Shown here piece after piece: positions 52,902-60,628 of a DNA stretch of 64,000 nt. Under the pieces are notes generated by a model, which worked only from the letters and a program-made list of their open reading frames with translations, ran no database searches and was not told where the DNA came from. Each line of letters begins with the position of its first letter. Position 1 is the stretch's first letter. The stretch spans positions 1 through 64,000 of the forward strand of contig JAJXWV010000077.1 in NCBI GenBank assembly GCA_021781455.1, in the 5' to 3' direction. Source of the stretch: Acidobacteriota bacterium (GTDB lineage: Bacteria > Acidobacteriota > Thermoanaerobaculia > Gp7-AA8). The translations under genes were made by a program, and so were the position numbers.

Positions 52902-53930
52902 ATGAATAAACCCAGCAAGTTAGCAGTAGGGTTGGCGGGAACGCTGATCGTTGCCTCGCTGCTCGGAACGTCCGCTTTCGCGGAATCGCGTCATCATGAG
53001 CGGACGGACTCCGGCCAGCGGCAGGGCTCGGCTCGGCAGGAGAACCGATCGCAGGGCTGGACGCGCGGCAATCAGGGAGGTCGCGGGTATGACCGCGGCG
53101 GCTCGAGGCCGACGCAGAGCTACGACCGTCAGCGGGCGGGGGGATGGAATCGGGGTTCTGTTCAGGCTCCGCAGGCCGTTCAGCCGCAGCGCGGTCAGTA
53201 CAACAATCCGCAGCGCGGTCAGTACACCAACCCGCAGCGCGGCCAGTACAACAATCCGCAGCGCGGTCAGTACACCTACCCGCAGCGCGGTCAGTACAAC
53301 CAGCAGCAATTCAACAACCGTGGTCCCCGATATGACAATCGCGGCTACGGCAACCGCGGAGGCCAGCAGTACAGCTACCGCGGCACACAGCGTGGCTCGT
53401 ACGGCCACTACAGCTATCCATCCCGTGGCGGCCGCGCCGGGATGGTGATGCAGGGACGCATCAGCCGCATCAACCACGAGCGCGGCGGTTATCGCGTGTG
53501 GCTCGATCGCGGCCGGTACTCGTACTGGGTGCCTGACGCGCGCTTCCGGCTCTGGCCTCTGCGCGTGGGGCTGTCGATTCGCTTCGGCGGATGGTGGAAC
53601 CCTCTGGGCTACTACGACGTGTACGACATGGGTCCGCTGTCGGGTCCGTTCTACACGTCCGGTGATCTGCACGGAGTGGTGGAGAGCGTCGACTACGCCC
53701 GTGGAACCGTAGTTCTGCGCGACGATCTCTCCGGCAGCTTCGTGACTGCGGTTCTCCGCGGCGGCGATCCGCGGCTCGGCGATCTTCGGCCCGGCGACTA
53801 CGTCGATCTTTCCGGCGCATGGACGCGCGGCGGCTACTTCGACGCCTATCAGCTTCAGAATATCCAGAATGGTGGCTACAACGGCGGCTACGTCGGCGGC
53901 TACGACGACGACGACGGCCCGGGGTATTGA
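52902..53930 (+). CDS. Exported Gly/Arg/Gln/Tyr-rich protein with octapeptide repeats
   Basis: An unrecognised 342-residue exported protein. The signal peptide covers about residues 1-27 (AVGLAGTLIVASLLGTSAFA). A low-complexity region (28-180) holds five tandem PQRGQYxx octapeptides at about 94-135 and RGGQQYSYRGTQ-like stretches. The C-terminal 160 residues (about 180-335) look folded: MVMQGRISRINHERGGYRVW, YWVPDARFRLWPLRVGLSIR and two VVESVDYARGTVVLRDD-type beta units, resembling an OB-like or SH3-like surface domain. It ends GGYDDDDGPGY. GGGAGAC precedes the ATG, and a strong terminator follows, so it is monocistronic. Confidence 0.75.
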   Translation: MNKPSKLAVGLAGTLIVASLLGTSAFAESRHHERTDSGQRQGSARQENRSQGWTRGNQGGRGYDRGGSRPTQSYDRQRAGGWNRGSVQAPQAVQPQRGQYNNPQRGQYTNPQRGQYNNPQRGQYTYPQRGQYNQQQFNNRGPRYDNRGYGNRGGQQYSYRGTQRGSYGHYSYPSRGGRAGMVMQGRISRINHERGGYRVWLDRGRYSYWVPDARFRLWPLRVGLSIRFGGWWNPLGYYDVYDMGPLSGPFYTSGDLHGVVESVDYARGTVVLRDDLSGSFVTAVLRGGDPRLGDLRPGDYVDLSGAWTRGGYFDAYQLQNIQNGGYNGGYVGGYDDDDGPGY

Positions 53931-53954
53931 TCCAGGCCCATCGCGCTTTCAGCA

Positions 53955-53979
53955 GGCGCAGGCAGGATTTGCCTGCGCC
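53955..53979. repeat. Hairpin between stop codon and terminator
   Basis: A perfect 10-bp stem (GGCGCAGGCA at 53955-53964 with TGCCTGCGCC at 53970-53979) with a five-base loop; no T tract. Confidence 0.5.
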
Positions 53980-53994
53980 ACACGCATCGAAGAG

Positions 53995-54025
53995 CGCCGG
54001 CGGCAACGCCGGCGTTTTCTTTTTC
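53995..54025 (+). terminator. Rho-independent terminator of the repeat-protein gene
   Basis: An 8-bp stem (CGCCGGCG at 53995-54002 and 54007-54014) with a GNRA-type loop (GCAA) is followed by TTTTCTTTTTC. Confidence 0.85.
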
Positions 54026-54100
54026 GGGACGTGGTCCGCGACGATGACCAGGCCGTTTCCACCACCACGGCCGAGGCTGGCTTCCGCCCCCACGTCACGC

Positions 54101-54106
54101 TAGCAT
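54101..54106 (+). promoter_or_regulatory. Candidate -10 box, leaderless spacing
   Basis: TAGCAT ends 7 bases before the ATG at 54114; the same hexamer and spacing occur before the selenoprotein gene. A weak TGGCTT lies 17 bases upstream of it. Confidence 0.4.
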
Positions 54107-54113
54107 TGGCCTC

Positions 54114-54455
54114 ATGCCGCCACCATTCACGGGGAAACGGATCGCTGCACACGACGCAGCGCGCCATCTCCTTCCGGGCCGACCACCGTTCGCCCGCGTT
54201 TTCGAACACGGCAGCCTGTCGGTGGAGATCTTTTCGCCGAAGAAGATCGACGACCAGCAGCCCCACAGCCGCGACGAGATCTACGTGGTCGTGAGCGGGC
54301 GGGGCGAGTTCGTGCACGGCGACTCGCGCGAAACCGTCGGACCGGGAGATTTCCTCTTCGTCCCCTCCGGCATCGTGCACCGCTTCGAGCATTTCAGCGA
54401 CGACCTCGTGGTCTGGGTCATGTTCTACGGGCCCGAAGGCGGCGAGGCGGCCTGA
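54114..54455 (+). CDS. Cupin domain protein
   Basis: A 113-residue single-domain cupin. The two conserved motifs are visible: the first around QQPHSRDEIYVVVSGRGEF (metal-binding His and Glu near residues 50-54) and the second around GPGDFLFVPSGIVHRFEHF (His near 87). Small cupins bind a divalent metal and serve as isomerases, dioxygenases or ligand sensors; the substrate cannot be told from sequence. It lies alone, behind a terminator and before a hairpin element. Confidence 0.88.
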   Translation: MPPPFTGKRIAAHDAARHLLPGRPPFARVFEHGSLSVEIFSPKKIDDQQPHSRDEIYVVVSGRGEFVHGDSRETVGPGDFLFVPSGIVHRFEHFSDDLVVWVMFYGPEGGEAA

Positions 54456-54461
54456 GTACAC

Positions 54462-54570
54462 CGGTCACGAGGTTTCGAGGTCACCAGGTTTCGAGGCCCG
54501 GTTTCGAAACAAGGACGCCTCGTGACCTCGTAACCCCGCAACCACGCAACCTCGTGACCTCGTGACCTCC
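54462..54570. repeat. Self-repetitive hairpin element (GGTCACGA/GGTTTCGA words)
   Basis: The left arm (54463-54496) has GGTCACGAGGTTTCGAGGTC-type words. The right arm (54517-54569) has CCTCGTGACCTCGTAACC-type words. It begins 7 bases after the cupin stop. The rest of the 329-base gap, 54571-54784, holds no gene; it ends with AAAAGGAGAAGG, the ribosome binding site of exbB. Confidence 0.7.
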
Positions 54571-54784
54571 CGCCATCGTCCACGCCGTTTCACTTCTCAA
54601 AAATCGTGAATTCGAGGAATACCCTCCCGCAACGAACGATTCACGGCAGCGTTTACGGCTGTTGTGTGGCCGTTCAGCAGATCGGGTCGCTGTTCGTAGA
54701 ACGAAGAACGCCCAACCGCCGGATCGTCCCACGGCTGGAATCGGCCTCACCGCGTCGCGCATGAGAAAAGGAGAAGGTTGATCG

Positions 54785-55501
54785 ATGGAAGGAATGAACG
54801 CGAGTTTCAGCCTTCTGGGCATGTGGGCCACCATGAACTGGGTGGCCCGCGGCGTGGTGTTCGTGCTGGCGGCGATGTCGATCTGGTCGCTGACCATCGC
54901 CATCGAAAGAGCCTGGCGGTTTTACAACGCCCGGAACCAGTCCGTGGCCCTGGCGCGCGAGATCACTCCCCTGCTCAAGGAGCACAACCTCGGTGAAGCC
55001 ATCATCCGCACCCGCGACTACCGTTTCCGCCACAGTCACCTGGCGCGCGTGCTCAAAGCGGGGCTGACCGAGTTTCAACTCGACGCCTCGCAGGATTACG
55101 ACGAGGACTTCGACGTCGTCGAGGCCGGCAAGCGGGCCATCGACCGCGAGGCCATGATGACCTCCTCCGAAATGAAGAAGGGGCTCGGCGCGCTGGCCAC
55201 GATCGCCACGACGGCCCCCTTCATCGGCCTGTTCGGGACCGTGGCCGGCATCATCCACGCCTTCCAGGGCATGGCCATCACCGGCTCGGGCGGTCTCGGT
55301 GCCGTCTCGGCCGGTATTGCCGAGGCCCTGGTCACGACCGCCTTCGGATTGTTCGTGGCCATCCCTGCGGTGTGGCTCTACAACTACTTCCTCAACCGCG
55401 TCGACCGCTTCCAGGTGGAGATGGCGAACTCCTCGTCCCAGCTGGTCGACTTCTTCGTGAAGAACGAAGCGCGCGCTCGCGCCAAAGCGGCCCGGGCCTG
55501 A
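54785..55501 (+). CDS. ExbB/TolQ/MotA family proton-channel protein
   Basis: A 238-residue inner-membrane protein with three transmembrane helices: about 15-35 (VARGVVFVLAAMSIWSLTI), 135-160 (ATIATTAPFIGLFGTVAGII) and 175-200 (GIAEALVTTAFGLFVAIPAV). The TAPFIGLFGTVAGI and GIAEALVTTAFGL segments are diagnostic. With the two ExbD-type proteins encoded next it would form a pmf-driven stator that energises outer-membrane transport or envelope integrity. AAAAGGAGAAGG precedes the ATG. Confidence 0.92.
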   Translation: MEGMNASFSLLGMWATMNWVARGVVFVLAAMSIWSLTIAIERAWRFYNARNQSVALAREITPLLKEHNLGEAIIRTRDYRFRHSHLARVLKAGLTEFQLDASQDYDEDFDVVEAGKRAIDREAMMTSSEMKKGLGALATIATTAPFIGLFGTVAGIIHAFQGMAITGSGGLGAVSAGIAEALVTTAFGLFVAIPAVWLYNYFLNRVDRFQVEMANSSSQLVDFFVKNEARARAKAARA

Positions 55502-55513
55502 CGGAGGGGGGCG

Positions 55514-55915
55514 ATGGACTTCGGCAACGGGGGAGAGGTCAAGAGCGACATCAACGTCACGCCGCTCGTCGACGTCTGCCTCGTGCTGCTCATCATCTTC
55601 ATGGTGGTCACGCCGATGCTCCAGCAGGGAGTGGACGTGCTCCTTCCGACCAGCGCGCATGCGGAGAAGAAGGCCGGGAAGGAAGCCGACCTCGTCATCT
55701 CCATCAAGCAGGACGGCACTGTCTTCGTGGGCCAGGACTGGATTCCGGACAGCAAGCTGCCCAAGTACCTCAAGTCCGAGCACGACAAGGACGCCACTCG
55801 CGTGGTGATGCTCAAGGCGGACAAGCGCCTGAATTTCGGCAAGGTGCGCGCGGTCATGAAGGCCGCCAACGACGCCCAGTTCTCGCAGATAGCGATCTTG
55901 ACGGAGAACAAGTGA
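55514..55915 (+). CDS. ExbD/TolR family protein, first copy
   Basis: A 133-residue protein with one N-terminal membrane helix (about 15-35, PLVDVCLVLLIIFMVVTPML), which holds the conserved aspartate of INVTPLVDV used in proton flow. The C-terminal periplasmic domain (VISIKQDGTVFVGQDWI, VVMLKADKRLNFGKVRAVM) follows the usual ExbD/TolR pattern. GGAGGG lies 6 bases before the ATG, 12 bases after exbB. Two different ExbD paralogues suggest a mixed stator. Confidence 0.92.
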   Translation: MDFGNGGEVKSDINVTPLVDVCLVLLIIFMVVTPMLQQGVDVLLPTSAHAEKKAGKEADLVISIKQDGTVFVGQDWIPDSKLPKYLKSEHDKDATRVVMLKADKRLNFGKVRAVMKAANDAQFSQIAILTENK

Positions 55916-56004
55916 GTGCTGAGTCCTGAGTGCTGAGTCCTGAGTAAGGCGGCGCTTTTCTCAGGACTCAGGACTCAAGGCTCAGGACTCAGGACTCAGG
56001 ACTC
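55914..56004. repeat. Self-repetitive hairpin element (GGACTCA words) between the two exbD genes
   Basis: The left arm is tandem GAGTCCTGAGTGCTGAGTCC words (55914-55945). The right arm is tandem CAGGACT words (55961-56004). The arms are long complements around a short loop. AGGA of the last word lies about 8 bases before the ATG at 56008 and may serve as ribosome binding site. Confidence 0.8.
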
Positions 56005-56007
56005 GCA

Positions 56008-56427
<420 letters not shown>

Positions 56428-56445
56428 GGCGCACTACGCCAATTT

Positions 56446-56543
56446 TGGCGGAGGCGTGTCGGAATCGAACCAACCTTTCGACGCTTCCGCGCCGAAACAA
56501 CGGTTTTGAAGACCGCGGGAGCCACCAGACCCCATTCGCCTCC
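56446..56543 (-). tRNA. selC: Selenocysteine tRNA (anticodon TCA)
   Basis: 98 bases with encoded GCCA. The 5' end GGAGGCG pairs with CGCCTCC before GCCA. The anticodon arm is GCGGT-CTTCAAA-ACCGT with TCA (complement of 56507-56509). A long variable arm (GTTTCGGCGCGGAAGCGTCG region) and the T-arm GTTGG-TTCGATT-CCGAC follow. The extended size, the UCA anticodon and the G-rich D-arm (ATGGGGTCTGGTGGC) are specific to bacterial tRNA-Sec. It decodes UGA with SelB and a SECIS hairpin, so this genome should make selenoproteins. Confidence 0.95.
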
Positions 56544-56582
56544 GCAGGTGCGGTGGAATGCGACGATAACACGCGTTTCTTC

Positions 56583-56676
56583 ATTCTGGATTCTGCGTTC
56601 TGCGTTCTGCATTCGGGGTTCATGAATCTCGAACAAAGAAACTGAATTCAGAACGCAGAACGCAGAATTCAGAATG
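56583..56676. repeat. Self-repetitive hairpin element (TTCTGCG words)
   Basis: Left arm 56583-56614 (ATTCTGGATTCTGCGTTCTG and onward) and right arm 56644-56675 (GAATTCAGAACGCAGAACGC and onward) are near-perfect complements. It lies just upstream of tRNA-Sec on that gene's strand and before pilD. Confidence 0.75.
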
Positions 56677-56711
56677 ACGAAGGCGGGCGCGCACCGCGGT
56701 TGACCATCCCG

Positions 56712-56717
56712 TACAAT
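56712..56717 (+). promoter_or_regulatory. Candidate -10 box, leaderless spacing
   Basis: TACAAT ends 7 bases before the ATG at 56725. The TTGACC seen at 56700 is only 6 bases away and so cannot be its -35. Confidence 0.4.
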
Positions 56718-56724
56718 CCCACCG

Positions 56725-57528
56725 ATGCCGTTCCTCCTCGCCTTCTACGCCTTCGCCATCGGCGCGATGGTCGGCAGCTTCCTCAACGTCGTCATCCACC
56801 GCTGGCCGCGCGAAGAGTCGATCGTCTTCCCGGCCAGCCACTGCCCGCTCTGCCTCACGCCGATCAAGCCTTACGACAACATCCCGATCTTCAGCTACTT
56901 GATCCTGGGCGGCCGCTGCCGCGCCTGCCGCGCGCCGATCTCGCCGCGATATCCCCTGGTGGAGCTGGCCAATGCCCTCTTCTACCTGGCCGTCTTCGAG
57001 CGCACCGGGATCTCATGGGCGTTCGTTCCCATCGCGGCGATGGTGTCGATGGCGATCGTGCTGATCTACATCGACGCGGACGTGCAGATGCTGCCCGATG
57101 CCGTGACGCTTCCCGGGGTCGTGGTGGGCCTCGTCGCAGGGGCGCTGTCGCTGGGCGATCGGGTTCCGGAGCTCGCGCTCAGCACGTCGATCGTCGATTC
57201 CGCCGGCGGTGCCATCATCGGCCCGGCCGTCATCGCCGTGATCATTCTCGCCTACTGGCTGATCCGGCACGTGGAAGGCATGGGTTGGGGCGACTCGAAA
57301 ATGCTGGCCATGATCGGCGCCTGCCTGGGCTGGCAATCGCTGTTCGTGGTTCTCTTTCTCGGCTCGATCCTCGGCGCGCTCATCGGCGTGCCGCTGGCGC
57401 TGCGCAGCGAGAAGGGGATGCAGACGGCCCTCCCCTTCGGCGTCTTTCTCGGCCTGGCCATGCTCGCGGTACTTTTTTTCGGCCATACTCTGACCTCATG
57501 GTGGTTGGTCGCCTCGCAGCCCCGCTGA
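56725..57528 (+). CDS. pilD: Type IV prepilin peptidase / N-methyltransferase
   Basis: A 267-residue membrane aspartic protease (GspO/PilD) that trims prepilin leaders and methylates the new N-terminus. A cytoplasmic loop carries two CxxC pairs (HCPLCLTP, GRCRACRAP) typical of the methylase part. The catalytic aspartates are in YIDADVQMLPDA and GMGWGDSKML. About eight transmembrane helices are present. It processes prepilins such as those encoded at 59510-64000. Overlaps the following histidine kinase gene by 31 bases. Confidence 0.95.
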   Translation: MPFLLAFYAFAIGAMVGSFLNVVIHRWPREESIVFPASHCPLCLTPIKPYDNIPIFSYLILGGRCRACRAPISPRYPLVELANALFYLAVFERTGISWAFVPIAAMVSMAIVLIYIDADVQMLPDAVTLPGVVVGLVAGALSLGDRVPELALSTSIVDSAGGAIIGPAVIAVIILAYWLIRHVEGMGWGDSKMLAMIGACLGWQSLFVVLFLGSILGALIGVPLALRSEKGMQTALPFGVFLGLAMLAVLFFGHTLTSWWLVASQPR

Positions 57529-59189
57529 CCAAAATCGGCTTCCGCCGGGACGTGCGGCTCTTCCTGTCGATCCTGGTCGGGTTTCTGGCGCTGTTGATCG
57601 TGGTCCTCGTGTTTCTTCTGCAATCCTTCGCATACAGCATCGAGGCGGCCACTCTGCAGCGATGGAACGCGATCGCCGACTACTGCGCGGCCGACCTGAC
57701 CGCGGCCGCGCGCGGCGGCGACATCGACACGCGAGCGGGCATCCTGGCATCGCGTTACGAACTGGTCCGGATCGAGATCAATGACGGCCGCTCGACGCGG
57801 CAGTTCCCGGGGGGCGCGCCGTCGACGATCGTCAATCCGGTCCGGCGCATCACCACGGCCGGCACGATGACATTCGTCTTCGACGGGTCGCGACTGCGCT
57901 CGTTCGAGAACTCCTTCAAGTACACGGCGGCCATCTGCATCGCCGCGGCGGGATGCGGAATGATCGTCCTCTTCTTCTACCTGCCGCGGATCACGCGCCC
58001 CATCGAGCTGCTGCTCGACCAGGCGCGGGAGATCAGCGACCGCGCGGCGACCGTCGAGGAGGACAAGTACCTCATCGAGACGTTCCGGATGACGATCGAC
58101 ACGCTCAAGGCGCAGGAGCGGGAGCTCCAGCGCCTGCACGACGTGCAGAAGAGCAGGGCGGACGACCTGGAGCGCGTCACCGCCACCCTCACGCGCAGCC
58201 TCACCTCCGGCTTTATCGCCTGCAATGCCACCGGGCGGATCGTCGACATCAACTCCGCCGCGCGGGAGATGCTGCACCTCGACATGACCGCGGATTTCGC
58301 CGGCGCGTCGCTCGGCGAAGTCGTGCACCATGAGGAGTTCGCCGCGGTCCTCGAGAACGCCATGAGCTCGCGCACGGCGGTGTCGAGAAAGGAAGTCACG
58401 CTCGGCGGTCCCGAATCGATGATGGTCGGCCTGACCACCGTGCCTCTCTTCTCCCACGAGCACGCGTACATCGGGCTGCTGGCGTTGTTCACGGACCTGA
58501 CGCCGATCCGCAGGCTGGAGAACCGCGTCCGGGAGATGGAAAAGCTGGCGGATATCGGCGAAATGTCCGCCGGCATCGCGCACGAGTTCCGCAACTCCCT
58601 CTCCACGATCCTCGGATACGTGAGGCTCTCCCGGCGCGAAGAGCTCGCGGCCACGACCGGCGAGCGGCTTCGGAAAATCGAGGATGAAGCGGCGCAGCTG
58701 CGGGAAGCGGTGGAGCGCTTCCTCAATTTCGCGCGGCCGATGAGCATCGAGCGGCGTCCTCTCGATCTGCTGGCGCTCGTCCGAGCCACCGCGGATCGCA
58801 TCGATCTCGAGACTGTCCCCGTGAACATCAGCGGCAATGCCGTCACCTTCAGCGGAGACGCGCCACTCCTCGGCCGGGCCATCGAGAACGTTCTGCGCAA
58901 CGCCGTCGAATCGATCCGGCAGAAGGGCGAGCCCGGCGGTCAAATCGACGTTGCGGTCTCGGACGGTCCGCCCGCCGTCACAGTCGCGGACAACGGCGTC
59001 GGCATCGACTGGCGGAATACCGCGCGGCTGTTCCTCCCGTTCCAGTCAGATAAGCCGGGAGGGTTCGGAATCGGTCTGGCCCTGACACGAAAGATCGTCG
59101 TCATGCACGGCGGCGAGATCCAGATCAGCGGCGAGCCCGGTGTCGGAGCGACCGTGACGATGCGCTTTCCGCCAGCCGACGAAGTCTGA
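57498..59189 (+). CDS. Two-component sensor histidine kinase (NtrB/NtrY-like)
   Basis: A 563-residue membrane sensor. Two transmembrane helices (about 20-42 and 140-162) flank a periplasmic or extracytoplasmic sensor of about 100 residues. HAMP-like (PITRPIELLLDQAREISDRA) and PAS segments follow (CNATGRIVDINSAAREMLHL). The phosphoacceptor is His362 in GIAHEFRNSLSTILGY. The ATPase boxes are NVLRNAVESI, DNGVGIDW and GGFGIGLALTRKI. The order pilD, sensor kinase, pilins suggests control of pilin genes, in the manner of PilS. Its response regulator is not in the window. A CATACT box lies 8 bases before the ATG. Confidence 0.9.
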   Translation: MVVGRLAAPLTKIGFRRDVRLFLSILVGFLALLIVVLVFLLQSFAYSIEAATLQRWNAIADYCAADLTAAARGGDIDTRAGILASRYELVRIEINDGRSTRQFPGGAPSTIVNPVRRITTAGTMTFVFDGSRLRSFENSFKYTAAICIAAAGCGMIVLFFYLPRITRPIELLLDQAREISDRAATVEEDKYLIETFRMTIDTLKAQERELQRLHDVQKSRADDLERVTATLTRSLTSGFIACNATGRIVDINSAAREMLHLDMTADFAGASLGEVVHHEEFAAVLENAMSSRTAVSRKEVTLGGPESMMVGLTTVPLFSHEHAYIGLLALFTDLTPIRRLENRVREMEKLADIGEMSAGIAHEFRNSLSTILGYVRLSRREELAATTGERLRKIEDEAAQLREAVERFLNFARPMSIERRPLDLLALVRATADRIDLETVPVNISGNAVTFSGDAPLLGRAIENVLRNAVESIRQKGEPGGQIDVAVSDGPPAVTVADNGVGIDWRNTARLFLPFQSDKPGGFGIGLALTRKIVVMHGGEIQISGEPGVGATVTMRFPPADEV

Positions 59190-59509
59190 ACTGAGAGGCT
59201 GTGCAGAAATCCAGGTCGGCGACACCGGCCACTGAATTTTCACCCCTTTTTTCTCTGCGAATCTCTGTGCCTCTGCGTCTCTGTGGTTGAAACTCTGGAC
59301 CGAGGCTCGAGTGGTCGGGGGATTTCCGCACAGCCTCTGAGCCCGCCACGGCCATCGCAGAACTGTTACTATTCGTAACACTTTCACGAGATTCGCGCTG
59401 ACGCGAAACAGCGCGGATAATGACAACCAACGCTGGTCCATACACTTATCGCGAACACAGCAGGGCGGCACGTCGCGTGCGTAAAGGGCTGGCTCAATCG
59501 GAGGCTCGC
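59190..59509. repeat. Gene-free region with an inverted repeat
   Basis: Arms 59191-59212 (CTGAGAGGCTGTGCAGAAAT and on) and 59320-59341 (GGATTTCCGCACAGCCTCTG and on) are near-perfect complements. Between them lie tandem CTCTGCG/TCTCTGTG words (59254-59286). The last 150 bases hold no recognised feature other than the ribosome binding site CGGAGG for the pilin gene (59499-59504). Confidence 0.65.
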
Positions 59510-60055
59510 ATGACCACTACGACTACGCAACGCGGGTACTCACTGGCCGAGGCGCTGGTGGTGATCGCGATCGTCGGATTGATCTCCGTGATCACGGTTC
59601 CGCAGTTCATAGCGATGTCTCACGGGATGAAGCTCTCTTCGTCTCTCCGCCAGTTCACGTCCGACATCCGCTCGGCACGAGCGCGGGCGATCACCAGGGA
59701 CCGGTATGCAAAGGTGAGTTTTTCCTCGGGTGTCGGCAACCTGACTTACCACCTTTACGAGGGAACGATCGACCCCGCGACCGGCAACATCGTGTGGAAC
59801 GCCACACCGTGGGTGACGCGCAACCTCCAGCAGAGCACGTACTTCGTCGATCCCGCGGCCGCGGCACCGGCCAGCGTCTGCACCGACATCGACACCCCCG
59901 CGGACGGCGACTACGACATCGTCTTCAATCCCACGGGCGTGCTGCGCAACGCAACGGTGTGCAATCAAATCGTTCTGCGCAGCCAGTTCACGGACGTGGC
60001 GCACCGGTACTACACGATCAACATCTCGGTCCCCGGCAATCTGACGACCAAATAG
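59510..60055 (+). CDS. Type IV pilin-like / pseudopilin (GspH/FimT-like)
   Basis: A 181-residue prepilin. The leader ends QRG and cleavage is expected before YSLAEALVVIAIVGLISV; the Glu at +5 is present. The first residue of the mature protein is Tyr instead of the usual Phe. The rest resembles FimT/GspH minor pilins (SSSLRQFTSDIRSARARAIT). CGGAGG lies 5 bases before the ATG. It starts a minor-pilin operon (FimT, PilV, PilW, PilX order) that primes type IV pilus assembly. Confidence 0.9.
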   Translation: MTTTTTQRGYSLAEALVVIAIVGLISVITVPQFIAMSHGMKLSSSLRQFTSDIRSARARAITRDRYAKVSFSSGVGNLTYHLYEGTIDPATGNIVWNATPWVTRNLQQSTYFVDPAAAAPASVCTDIDTPADGDYDIVFNPTGVLRNATVCNQIVLRSQFTDVAHRYYTINISVPGNLTTK

Positions 60056-60069
60056 CAGGAGCTGGCAAG

Positions 60070-60594
60070 ATGCACCATCGCAATTCGGAGCGCGGGTTCA
60101 GCCTCGTCGAGACCCTGATCGCCATGGCGATCCTCGGGACCGTCCTCATTTCGATCCTGACTCTGTTCGTACTCGGCAGGAAGAACGTCTACTCGGGCAA
60201 GCAGATGTCCCAGGCGGTCGCGGTCGGCACGCGCGTGCTCGAAGACCTCAGCCCGATGACCATCCAGTCGGTCATGACGAACTTCGGGTTCACCGACGCA
60301 ACGGCGCTCACGACCAATGGTGTCGGCGGCGTCAGCTACCCCAATTCCGCCGTCGTGACGACTGTGGGCGCCACGACCGGTTATCTCGGTCGCTGGGCGC
60401 AACTCGTTCCCACCAGCGTCATGACCAACGGCAAGGTCTCCCTCGTGGCGATCCCCACGGACCCGACCAATGCCGGGGCGAAGTGGAGTACCGCTCAGTA
60501 CATGCAAATCATCGTGGTGGTGGAGTGGTTCGAAACCGGCCGTGACCGTACAGCCGTGTTCAGAACGGCGAAGGTTCAGCGTGGACTGGAATAG
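60070..60594 (+). CDS. pilV: Type IV prepilin, PilV-like minor pilin
   Basis: A 174-residue minor pilin. The prepilin motif is SERGFSLVETLIAMAILGTVLIS (cleavage before FSLVE). The body has conserved turn regions (MTIQSVMTNFGF, VVVEWFETGRDRTAVF) like PilV. The start is at 60070, 15 bases after the upstream stop. No cysteines occur, unlike many PilV proteins. Second gene of the minor-pilin operon. Confidence 0.85.
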   Translation: MHHRNSERGFSLVETLIAMAILGTVLISILTLFVLGRKNVYSGKQMSQAVAVGTRVLEDLSPMTIQSVMTNFGFTDATALTTNGVGGVSYPNSAVVTTVGATTGYLGRWAQLVPTSVMTNGKVSLVAIPTDPTNAGAKWSTAQYMQIIVVVEWFETGRDRTAVFRTAKVQRGLE

Positions 60595-60628
60595 CGTGGA
60601 CTGCAACAGAGAAAACGGAGTGCTCCAG

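Noticed and set aside
53183-53300. 24-bp tandem repeats as a non-coding satellite or iteron origin
   Set aside because: They are in frame within a signal-peptide-bearing gene and code for a regular octapeptide.
55914-56004. Intergenic hairpins as Rho-independent terminators
   Set aside because: Most lack a T tract and several lie inside operons or inside genes; a few may still slow transcription, but there is no evidence here.
56700-56705. TTGACC as -35 box of pilD
   Set aside because: It is only 6 bases from the TACAAT -10 box; the usual spacing is 16-18.
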